Assembly: GCA_023974075.1 (NCBI GenBank)
Contig: CM043788.1
Span: 30,493,054 to 30,557,053 of the forward strand
Length of the DNA stretch: 64,000 nucleotides
Direction of reading: 5' to 3'
DNA from: Chaenocephalus aceratus
Taxonomy: Eukaryota > Chordata > Actinopteri > Perciformes > Channichthyidae
Part shown: positions 45,901-57,900 of the stretch, piece after piece
Position numbering within the stretch: position 1 is the first letter of the stretch
Layout of the letters: every line of letters starts with the position of its first letter
Translations under genes and position numbers: made by a program
The notes under the pieces: generated by a model
The model's database searches: none
Told to the model about the DNA's origin: nothing
The model's input: the letters and a program-made list of their open reading frames with translations, nothing else

Positions 45901-48900
45901 TGATCGTCAAAGCACCCGCCCGTCCGTCCGTCCGTCCGTGGATTGGTCCATTTGGTTCCGGGTAACTCATGACCGTATCGCGTCATAGCTCTGGGCGCGT
46001 CTACTGGCCATTCCTGCGTCACAATACCCAGGAAGTAAACAATGGACAATGACGTATCTTCAACGAGGCGTTTTCGGGAGGTATTTTCTGTGTTAGAGTT
46101 TTACTCGCTACAGGGTGTACTTTGAGGGTTTTGACTCTGCACACCGTTTATATGCATAAAAACCTTCATAACACACAAGGGGACGGGTAATAACCGGAAA
46201 AGCATGACATGAAATCTTTAAAATAATACTTTGGCATACATTATGTGACAAAGTGTTGCACTACAGATACGGCTCGAGAAGCTGACGCAGATAAGGAAAT
46301 ATATGATACATTATGATGTGATTGATGATGTGATATGAATGATAATGGGACACATCGATGTCTGCACTCACACTGTACATAATGTTACTTTGATCCGGTT
46401 ACTTATGTTGTAGCAGATATTTAAGTAAGCCTTCTTAACGCTAATGTAATAATAGTCAGATTGCTCTGAAGATGGGAGGTGATATTCTATTAATTTTCAT
46501 GTTCACACAGTCTGTGATTTTTGCCGGAGCAGGTTTGGTGTTCAGCATAAGTTACCATGGAGATCTACCCCCGTAAGAAGTGAACCAGCGTCGTAGGACC
46601 GAAAACCCAAAGTTAACCCTGAAGTTACCTCGCTAACCGAAAATCCGGCTTCGTAGTACAGGGCACTGGTGAAGTCCATTTAACTGAAGCCAAGTCTACT
46701 TATCGTTGGGAAAAAAACAAAAAAATGGTGTATTTTGTTCAAAAGATAAAAAACTAAATTAAAGAGATAACATTGGAATTGTTGACTGTACAGGAGCCCA
46801 CATATTTTATTTGTTTGTCTTGCGGCTCCAATTCATTGCCTTAAACATTGTAAGGCATTTTAAAACCATGGCCACTGTTTTCAACCCATTAGAAATTGTC
46901 CCCTTTTGTTATCCCTCTAATAACCCATTATTATTTAGTGAACAGCGGTGTTCATGGGCCTCACACTCAGTCGTATATAATTCATGCTTCCATGAAACTC
47001 AACCTCTCCGTCACTGTTTTGTGAGCCTCGTTCTGACTGTGTGACGGACAGGTTGACGGGCAAGCAGTGAATCTCTCACTTTCCATAATGTGGACAGAAG
47101 CATTCCTCTCAGACCCCTCAGACATTTCACCGTCCTGTGTGCAGGTCAGCTGAGGTAAACCGCAGGCACAGGAGTTGAATAGAGTTTCTGTATTGATGAT
47201 ATACAGATGAAGTCAGTTTCAACAGGTGTCTGAACACCTCTGATCTACAAAGAGCATTGGGATAATGCAGTACAACTGAGTAGAAGTACTTCATGATCTC
47301 CCTCTTTTTCATCTCCTGTGTTCTTGGTAAATGATTATTATATTTACTGTGAACGCACCTATGGGTGTTAGTTTCTGAGAATTAAATGCAATGTTATAAA
47401 TAGGGATGGGTACCGAGTCCCGGTATTAAACGTGCCCGTGGCTGAATTATTAAAGACCGTGGTACTGTTAAGCTCCGACGTTATCGGTCTTTTTATCGGT
47501 ACTGGAGACATCTAAAAGATATGTCATATGTATTATTGCTACACAAATATTATATTGCAGTTTTAGTGTCTCCAACTCCGTTTCTAATATGCAAAAAGAC
47601 TGCAAAATGCATCATGATTATTTTTAGTATGTTCGATCTCCACCTGCTTGCGAGGGGGCGGGGCAGTTTACACACACGTGGCTGCTATATGCAGCAACAC
47701 ACACACTGAGGAGATGGCGGAGTGGTTAAACTTTACCCGTCTCGATGTGGACAATGCTCGTTACCAAAAGTGCAATAAGAGTTTAGCATGTAAGGGCGGT
47801 AACCCGAGCAATTTGTCTAAACATTTAGCAAAAGTGCACCACATACTGACGGAGAAATGCACCGGGTTCGACTGTCTTTCTAGTAGCTCTGTAGCCCCCC
47901 CATCCACGAGCAACGTTTCCACGTCAGGTGTTATGTATACTAGCAGCAACACACGGAGTTAACTAAATTATACAAACATGGGTTAATGATTAGAGGTAAA
48001 TGAGTTGTTTATTTTGTTAAAGTTTCAGCTATTCTGTTTACAGTTCTGTCATCAGATTATTTAATACGATTTTGTTAAAACATTGTTGTTTCTTTTGATG
48101 TGAAATATTATGTATTTAATTTAAATAAAAAGTAATGTTAGTTTGTTTAGTTAGTACCTTTTTTTTTTTTTTTAAAGAACCGATAAGAGTACCGTTAAAA
48201 GACCGGACCGATAAGCGGTATCGATAAAAGTAGTAGTACCATTAAAACCTTAACGATACCCATCCCTAGTTATAAATCATAAAGTGTAGTTGCAAGGCTT
48301 AACTTGGGTTTACCGTAGATTCACATTACCACATTTGATTTGTCCATTTAACAGTGAAAATCCCTTGCTTTTTTTTTTAGAAGCCATTGGCTTTTTCCTA
48401 CACCCACCCTTTTTATGACCTCACGATTACCACTGATGGCTACAGAATTAAATGTAAAGTCGTACCTCATTACTCTGATCTCTAAATTCTGGAAAGATGA
48501 CAGGAGCTTAAGAAACTGTTTTAGTCCTACATCTATCACTAGCTATGGAAGCTTAGGAAGAAGCCAAAGCAGCAGTGGTTTGCACTTTGGTTAATTGTAC
48601 CAAATATGAATATTCTCATACCCATATATTAGAGTTGGATTAGCCTGACCCCCTAAATAATGTAATTGAATACATTTTCTAAATATTATGCATTGACAGT
48701 GAATCCTTGTGTTTAAGCTAAGGTGGGCTGCAGCACTTAGTCAAACATTTGTCTTGTGTTGGAAAGGGACACAGGTAACATTGATGAGCGATTCCCCACA
48801 TGCCTGTTACTTAATTCTTCTCCTGCTACTTTTAGCATGATACTTTTGTATTTGTGCCAGCAGCAGTCACTATGAAACGAGGACATGCTGCTGCTGTAAG

Positions 48901-51900
48901 TGGGCTCAGGCAGTAGTGGAGAGAGAGCTGGACCTCCCCTCACTACTCTATGCTACCTGATAGCACAGCTCAGCTCTCAATGATGACTCACTCTATTTAA
49001 TGAGTTTCCCTGAGGTGTTATTTTGCCAGCTTTTGACCACCCTTGAGCGATAGTATCCATCACATAACAGATACAGCTCTATATCTTGAAGTAGCAGGTG
49101 CATTAATGCATTACCATTTTTGTATGATTTGCTCTGAATGAGGGATTGGATTTAAGAGGAATAGCGGTTTGCTGGACGTAGAACATTATTGGTTGTGTAA
49201 CCACACGATCTATGACTTATCGTAACACACTCCCTGTCCCAGATATTACCCAGAACGGTTCAGTATGTTGGTCAAGGACATTTTATCAGGATGAACAGCA
49301 CTGGCCTATTTGCTGTCTGTTTACACAATGTTTTCTCAAACGGCTCGGCTACCTTGCTGCTCATGAGCAGGCCAGCTGCTCAGTTCTGTTTCTGTTCATG
49401 TCAGTTTTACGTGCGAGTCTTGGCCTGAACCCTTTCATGAAGCAACTGAATTATTTGGTACCCAACAGTGTTTCCGCCAGGGGGCCGGCTTGCAGTCATT
49501 GGACGGCCTTTTTCAGCTGGGAACGCCCTCAACTCGAGCCGAGGCCGTCAAAAAAAAAGAAAGATTTATCCGAGAGAAGATCGACAATTTTTTTTGTTTA
49601 AATGACAAAAAGGAAAATGACATCCCATTGTTGGTGGGGCAAATGAGGCTGGTGGGATTTTTTTTCGCGTCAGCAAAGCCGGTTCCTGTGACGGAAAAAA
49701 GTGTACTGCCAGCGAGCCTTGTCGTTGGCTCTCAGCCCAAGCCTGAGTTGCCGCCATCCTATTCTCCGCCAGCATCCCCCACCTGTGCAGGTGCCCCGGA
49801 GCCAGAGTTGTCGTCATCTAGCCTCCCGCCCCATCCAGAGCCTACACCATCTGACAATGTCACTTCTACACCCGTAAGCCACAAAGAGACCGGTCAGCCA
49901 CAACAAAAATAAGTTTGTCGGAACCTGGAAAATTAAGTTCCCGTGATTGTGCTATAACAAACAAAGTGATAAAATGTATTGCACACTATGTGTAAGGGGG
50001 AAAAAGCACAACGTGTTCACCGCGGGGACGTCCAACTTCAGGGTGAAGACTATAGAGATAAAGCACATAAAGGAGGTGGATCACAAAGCAGTGCTAGAGG
50101 CACAGCATTTACGAAGAAACAACGTTCAAGTTGCCGTTAATCGAATGGTCTGTGCCAGATCAAAGGCGGTAATTGCGGCCATGAGGAACGTGTATTACCT
50201 GGCAAAAGAACTGTTGCCGACACACAAATACAAAAGCTTGAATGAACTGTGTATTCTGCAGGGATGTGAAACCTTGGCAGAACTGCACGTTTCAGAGAAC
50301 GCCCAGTATACTCACAACGACATAGTGCTGGACATGCAGTGCGCCATAAACAATGTGCAAAAGGAGGATTTAATTGCAAAGTTAAATAACTCTACATTCA
50401 AGGGGCTCATGACTGACGAGTCCACGGACATTTCAGTGGAAAAGCTTCTTTGCACATATGTTAACCTAATAAATGACGGTGACTTAGAAACCCACTACTT
50501 GTGCAACACAAAGATTACTGCATGCGATGCTGCTAGCGTAACGCAAACCATTAAGGAGCAGTTGCAAAATTACAACATCGACCTGAATGACATAACTGGC
50601 GTCTGTACAGATGGGGCAGCGGTTATGACTGGAAGAGAAAATGGGGTTGTGGCACGTTTTTAAAAAGGGAAAACCCAGCCATCGGTGGTACACACTGCGC
50701 TGCACATAAGCGAAACTTGTGTGCCCAGCAGGCTGCTGCAGCGATACCAGCGGACGGTCCAGAGGACGGTGGGCAGCATCTATGGATACTTCTCCAACAG
50801 CAGCTCTCGGCAAGCACGGCTTAAAGAAATGCATGTCATCCTGGACACTGATGACGTTAAGGTCAAGTCAATCCATGCCGTCCGCTGGCTGAGCTTCGGC
50901 GAGGCCAATGTTGCTCTACACAGAACAATGCGCGCTGTAGCGGAGGTGTTTCAGCAGGACGCTGAATTAATGCATGACACGATGGCCGAAACACTAGCGA
51001 AGGCAATGCTGACCTATGAGTTTATCGCCATCCACAGTCTGCTGTGCGACATATTGGGGACCATAGCGTGTCTGAGCAAGGCATTCCAGCGAAGTCCCTT
51101 TCCTTCGCAAATGTTCAGCCTGCTGTAACCTCAATGATCAACGCGCTGCGAGCCATGCAGATTGGAGATGAAGGCGGCCCAAAATTCCAAGAAATCCTGG
51201 CCAATATTTCGGAGAACAACGGCGAAACGTATTTTAAGGGAGAAAAGATAAAGGCCACCAGGGCGATGCGGCAGGCCGTGGATGGTGTAAGGTAGCGCTT
51301 CCTCGACACCCTCATTCAGAATATTGAAGATTGTTTCCCCGACGTCGGCCTCTTTTCCGCTTTTCGCATCTTTGACCCACGGTGTCTGCCACGGGACAAC
51401 ACTGAACGTGCGTGGTTTGGACGCGATGAGCGGCGGACCATCCTGGATCACTTGTGCCCAGCGGGACGGGAACCCATCGTTGACACAGACACCTGCAGCA
51501 CAGAGTGGGCACCTTTTTAAGGAGCTGCTCCATGCAAACTACAGCAACAATTCCTTCCAGGAGTTAGTGAAGATCATGGCTACACAACATGCTGGCTTCC
51601 TACCTGAAACCACAAAGCTCCTGGCTGCAATATCGGTCATTCCAATGAGCACGGTGCCGTGCGAACGTGGATTCAGCGTTCAAAATTGCATAAAGACCAA
51701 GGGCAGGGCAAGAATAAAAGCAGAAAATCTCGATGTCCTGATGAGAATCTGCATTGAAGGACCACCCATTGAACAGTTTGACTTCTACAGAGCCCTGGAA
51801 AAGTTTAGAGTGGAAAAACACCGCCGCATTTTCCAAAGACCATGCAAGGAGCGGTGTCCCTGCCAGCAGCGGTGATTTCATACAGGTAGATTATGTATCA

Positions 51901-54900
51901 TGTAACAAACGTTACGTATTGTCTATTGTGTGTGTAAAGAGACGGTATATAAAAGTAACGGTGCAATTAAAAATGGTGTGTGTGTGTGCATATATAATTC
52001 AAGCTTGTTAAGTAGGGGCGTAACGCTATACGTACCCGTACCGAAATTATTCGGTACGGGCCCTTCGGTTCGGTACACATGTGTACCGAACGAATATAAC
52101 GTTAAACGTAAAAAATTGAGAACGTGAACAACTTTTTGGAAGTAATCTCAGGTGCTGCGTCGCAGCATTCAGAGTAATTTGCTCACATTGGGTTCAACGG
52201 GTCATAGAGCGACCAAGTAATTTCATTGGACGAGAGGCATACTATGAGAGCTGGTCACAGGGATGCGTTCAAATTTAGTCAGTAATTGAGGAACTGTCGA
52301 AATGGCGAACGCAGATAAAGTTGAGCTCGAAAATCCTCCAGCATCATTGAAGTCTCCGGTTTGGGAACATTTTGGTTTCGCAGTTACGTACAAGGATGAC
52401 GGACAAAGACAGGTGGCCCGAACCAAAGCTGTTTGTCGGCATTGTTCAACTAACATTGGTTACGCGGCTGGCAATACATCAAACTTGTACACTCATTTGA
52501 AAAGGCATCACCCGAACGTGAATATCACCGGTACCAAAAGAATAAAGATTGAAGTGCAAACTCAACTCCCACTAGCATTTCAGCCTCCACCACTCGCACT
52601 GGTAGATGACCATTACATGTATGTATGATCTGTATGTGTAATGTGTATTTGTAAAGCGCTTTGAGAGTCTTTGATAAAGCGCTATAATAAATATAAGGAT
52701 TATTATTATTATTAAAAAGTTCAGACCGAGCCAAAGCTATTACAAACGCCAAATATCCTTATGTTGCCATGTTAGCAAAGCGCTACCTGGCTGTATCTGA
52801 CACCTCTGTCCCTAGGGAGAGGGTGTTCTCCACAGCAGGAGACATTGTTAGTGCCAGCAGATCTGCCCTTTCGGCAAGCAATGTGGACATTTTTCTTAAA
52901 AAAAACATGAAAATACAATGACAAGCAAGTCATAATGTCAAACTGGCTGCTTAGGCACTAGTACAGTACAGTTCAAATACAGATTATTTCAGTTCATCGA
53001 AATGCTGCACCTTAATGTTTATTTTATTATATTTTGTATTTATTTACAATAAAGGGGCTAAAGAACTGTTTTGTGTTCTTGATAGCTATGGACTGACTCA
53101 GCATGTGACGGAGCCCACGCACAATAAGGGGCACACTCTGGACTTAATTATCTCAAAGGGTCTGAATATCTCTAAGGTTGTGGTGACTAATGTTGCACTC
53201 TCTGACCATTCCTGTGTTTTCTTTGAGAGCTCTATTTCTGTTCACAAAAATGTTCAAAAAGAGGTAACCACAAAGCGATATTTAACTGAAAATACTAGGG
53301 AAATGTTTACTCAGAATGTTTCTTCCACACTTGCCCCTGCTAACATCTCAGTAAATGAGCTAGTAGATCATTTTAATTAAAAAATTAAAAATGTTATAGA
53401 TGCCATTGCTATAACTAAGGTAAAGGAAGTGACTGGGAAGAAAATATCTCCATGGAGAAAGGCCATGACCGTGAGAGCAGAACAAAGAGAGTGTCGAAAA
53501 GCTGAATGTAGGTGGCGAAAAACAAATCTCCAGGTTCACTTTGAAATCTATAAAGAGAGACTTGGCCTTTATAATTTGGAATTGAAAAACGCACGACAGT
53601 CTTTCTTCTCTGACATCATTAGCAAAAACAATGCACGTGCCTTGTTTGCTACCGTCGACAGACTAACTAACCCCCCAGTGTCAGTAGCCTCTGAATTTCT
53701 ATCCACCAGGGCATGCAATGATTTTGCCTCCTTCTTCACTGACAAAATTCAGAAAATAAGACAAGCAGTCAGTGCCTCTGCATCAGGTACAGCAAATGTG
53801 TTGTCCCTATGTCCACCTAATATCAATTCAAACACCATGACACAATTCCATCAGATTAATGATAAAAACCTAGAGGACATTATTCAACTTCTGAAATCCT
53901 CCTCCTGCTGCCTTGATATTATTCCAACAGGATTTTTCAAAGATGTTTTGCCTTGCATGGCCTCAGATCTACTTCATATAGTAAACAAATCTCTTCACTC
54001 AGGTATTTTTCCACAGGCCCTGAAAACTGCAGTCATTAAACCGCTCTTAAAAAAGAATAATCTAGATGCTTCAGTAATGAACAATTACAGGCCCATATCA
54101 AACCTGCCATTTCTAGGTAAAATCATTGAAAAAGTTGTTTTTCAACAGTTGAGTAATTTCTTGCATTTAAATAGTTGTTTCGATGTGTTCCAGTTAGGCT
54201 TTCGTCCAAACCACAGCACTGAGACTGCTCTTGTAAAGGTCTTCAATGACATCCACTTAAACACAGACAGTGGCAGAACTTCAGTGTTAGTATTATTAGA
54301 TCTCAGTGCTGCGTTTGACACTGTTGACCACAACATATTACTCGACCGACTAGAAAACTGGGTGGGACTTTCGGAAACAGTTCTAAATTGGTTTGAATCC
54401 TACTTAAAGGACAGAAAAAAACTTTGTTTCTATAGGTAAATACACATCTGAGTTGACAAATATGACATGTGGGGTACCTCAAGGCTCCATCTTGTGGCCT
54501 CTTCTCTTTAACATCTACATGCTACCACTGGCTCAGATAATGAAGAACAACAAAATAAGTTACCATAGCTATGCAGATGACACACAAATTTACGTAACAA
54601 TTTCACCAGAAGACTATGCTCCAATTCAAACACTGCGTAAGTGCATTGAACAAATCAATGACTGGATGTGTCAGAACTTTCTCCAATTAAACAAAGATAA
54701 AACTGAGGTAATGGTCTTTGGAGCCAAGGCAGAACGTATAAAAGTTAGCGCTGAGCTTCAGTCTGCAATGTTCAAAACAACAGATAAAGCCAGAAATCTA
54801 GGTGTAGTCATGGACTCTGACCTGAGTTTCAACAGTCACATTAAAACGGTTACTAAATCAGCCTACTATCACCTAAAGAACATATCTAGGATTAAAAGAC

Positions 54901-57900
54901 TAATGTCACAGCAGGATTTGGAAAAACGTGTCCATGCTTTTATCTTCAGTAGACTGGACTACTGTAATGGTGTCTTTACAAGTCTCACTAAAAAATATAT
55001 TAGAAAGCTCCAGCTAATTCAGAACGCTGCTGCTCGAGTCCTCAGTAACACTAAGAAAGTGGATCACATCACTCCTGTTCTGAAGTCTTTACACTGGCTT
55101 CCTGTGTGTCAAAGAATAGATTTCAAAATACTGCTGCTGGTTTATAAAGCTTTGAATGGTTTAGGCCCAAAATACATTTCTGACCTACTGCTAAATTATG
55201 AACCATCCAGATCTCTCAGGTCTTCAGGGACTGGTCAGCTTTCTGTCCCCAGAGTCAGAACTAAACATGGAAAAGCAGCGTTCAGTTATTATGCTCCAAA
55301 TATCTAGAACAAACTCCCAGAAAACTGCAGATCCGCTGCAACTCTGACTACTTTTTTTAAAGACTTTTCTTTTTGCCGCTGCTTTTAATTGAACTATTTA
55401 CATCTTAAACTGCACTGTAACTTTTATCCATGTATTTTTTCTTTTAATGTTTCTTTTATTATCTTTTCTTTTTAATGACTGATTTTAAATGCCATTTTCT
55501 TAATGTCTTTAGTTTGTTGTAAAGCACTTTGAATTGCCTTGTGTTGAAAGGTGCTATATAAATAACCTTGCCTTGCCTTGCCTTATTTGAGTGAATATTC
55601 ACAGTTTAATAATAATTAAAAACCCAAAACTAATAGTTTATGTTTTGTGAGTATTTGTGAGTACAGTAAAGTTCAAATACAGATTATTTCAGTTCATCGA
55701 AATTCTGCACCTTAATGTTTATTTTATTATATTTTGTATTTATTTGAGTGAATACATTATTCACAGTTTAATAATAATTAAAAAAAAACAAGAAATATTT
55801 TATGTTTTGTGATAATTTTTTCTGCTGTACCGAACCGAACCGTGACCTAAAATCCGAGGTACGTACCGAACCGAAATGTTTGTGAACCGTTACACCCCTA
55901 TTGTTAAGTGAAGCTTAATACCAAAAGAAACATCCTGAGAATCAGAGTCATCTATGGAAATAGACTTATCTCCGTATCCACAGCCAAATTGATTTATGGA
56001 CAAACCTGTATGTGCGTGTGCATTCCTTCCTTTTCCACTGATTTACAGTTTACTGCAACCTTAAAATGGTTCAAATGGCTTCGGGAGGGAGATTGATATG
56101 GTCTGACATTTAATAATAATGAATCATTTTGAGTAAGAGGCGTAGGGGAGCTCTGCAGGCTTGCTATAGCAGGTAGTGGGTTCAGCATCTCTCTCTTCCC
56201 CCTACCCGTCTCCCGTGATACCCAGCCTTTTGTTCCATGCACAATGTTTGGACTGATGTACAGTATCTTCCCAGGCAGGAGAGGCTTAACCCAAGCCAGA
56301 TGACTCCCAGAAGCCCCCTGGATTAGAAGCTATAGGTTTCTTTTCTTTGGGTGTTTCATAATTAAAAGAATAAAAAGTGTGGTGTGAAAATAAGTAAACA
56401 TTGTGCTAATTTGAAGTTTAAAACTGCAAAATCTTTCACTAAAATGAGAAGAGGACGTAGGGCTACAAAACTTTCAGGACATCAAAGCTCAAAATGATCA
56501 CTAAAAAAAGAAACAGTTTAACAAAACGCTTGTTGAATGTTGAATTTCTTCTGTAAGGGCAAATCAATATTTTCCTCTTGTACTGTTATGGCAGGTATTC
56601 TCTCTTTATCCTCTTGAGAAAAACTTCTATTCGCTGCTGAGTTAGACATTGTTTCTGTTTATTTCCTGCATGATGTCAAAGAGTAGCGAGGATTAGAGTC
56701 ATTTTGAATAAAAAGCCCTGGTGGTGCAAGAAGAGGTGACAGCATTATTCTCCAGATGAGGATTGGATCATTTGGTGGATTAGGTCCCGGTTTGTTCAAA
56801 GAGGCGGAACCAAATCAACTCCAGAAAAGCAATCATATCAAGTGAGACTGTTGTTTAACATTTGACCTCAATAACTCACCGTTGATCAGCCTGACAAAGC
56901 AAAGACTATGTCACCCTCTGGAAGTTGGAAGTCACTAAAACTGTGCCAATGACATTTCTGAGCTTTTGTGTTTGTTGTCTAAATATGCACTAGGGCTGTC
57001 CCGAATACCATTTTTCGGGCTCCGGATATTTGGTAGTAATCAGCAGCGAATATTTGGAACGGAGAGAATTATTTTTTTATTTTTTTATAAAAACACATTT
57101 TCCAAAAGGTTTCATAACACACTCCGAATCCGAGACACCTGACAACACACTGTTAAGCAGAAGCGCAGAAAGAGCTTACTATTACGATTTATACTTATAA
57201 GATTTATATTTATTTCCAAGCAAAGTAAGTGCACGTTTTTATCATGTGTAACGTTACTGTTTAAACGGCAGATAAAGCAGCTTCATCATGGCAACTTGAC
57301 AACAGCTAAGCTAGGCTACTACTTACAGCATCCAGGTGACTTTTCAGAGTTGTTGTGCCACCATGGTAGGCCAGTTTCTTGTCGCATATTTTGCACACTG
57401 CCTTCTTCTTATCGTCGTCCAATTTTTAAAATGGTCCCACACAGCTGAAGTCTTCGGCATTTTGTGTTCAGGTGAAACGCGGTGAAGCGTGACAGAGTGA
57501 AAGCGATGTCAGGAGCCCAGGCTGAGATTGTATATATTTCGGCATTTTAACAGTGCAATTCAAAAGTATAAATATAGTATACAGTGTTTCCCACAGATCT
57601 GAAATATACTTGGGCGGGTGGTGGCAGCGGGCGGGGTGGGGGGTGCCCGAAAAAAAAAAAAAAAAAGTTTTAACAACATGTTTATTTATTGACTTTTCAT
57701 TCCTGTATAATCATTTTGCGCAAAGATGGCACTGTTTGTCAGAGCACTTCATCCTTCTGGGATTTCATGAAGAACAGCTCCAAAGCCTGTGTGTATGGGA
57801 ACACCTCTGGTGCTGGTCCATTAACTGCCAGTGTTTCCCACAGATCTGTTTCCCACATATCTGAAATATACTTGGGGGGGGGTGGGTGAGGTGACGTGCA

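Larger units (their letters stand above)
43484..47392. other. ppp1r2 intron 1, middle part
   Basis: No gene found. Holds a LINE-tail-like piece (CAGAATCTAGTTTACTGCCA near 44072), a poly-G run (45541-45554), a hAT terminus (to 45785), a repeat copy (45803-45905) and a (CCGT)n run (45921-45939). The rest is unremarkable intronic sequence. Confidence 0.5.
52013..55900. mobile_element. hAT element with target duplication TTGTTAAG, interrupted by an L2 LINE
   Basis: Begins TAGGGGCGTAACGCTATACG and ends GTGAACCGTTACACCCCTA, flanked by TTGTTAAG at 52005-52012 and 55901-55908. It holds a BED-finger ORF (52302-52628), a LINE tail (52618-52716), a hAT dimerisation piece (52716-52921), and an L2 insertion (about 53045-55590). 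The 3' subterminal part contains two copies of an about 130-bp unit (TTCAAATACAGATTATTTCA at 52973 and 55673). Confidence 0.93.

Noticed and set aside
49490..51875. A functional domesticated ZNF862-like gene
   Set aside because: Several frame breaks and an in-frame stop, with no splice sites to repair them.
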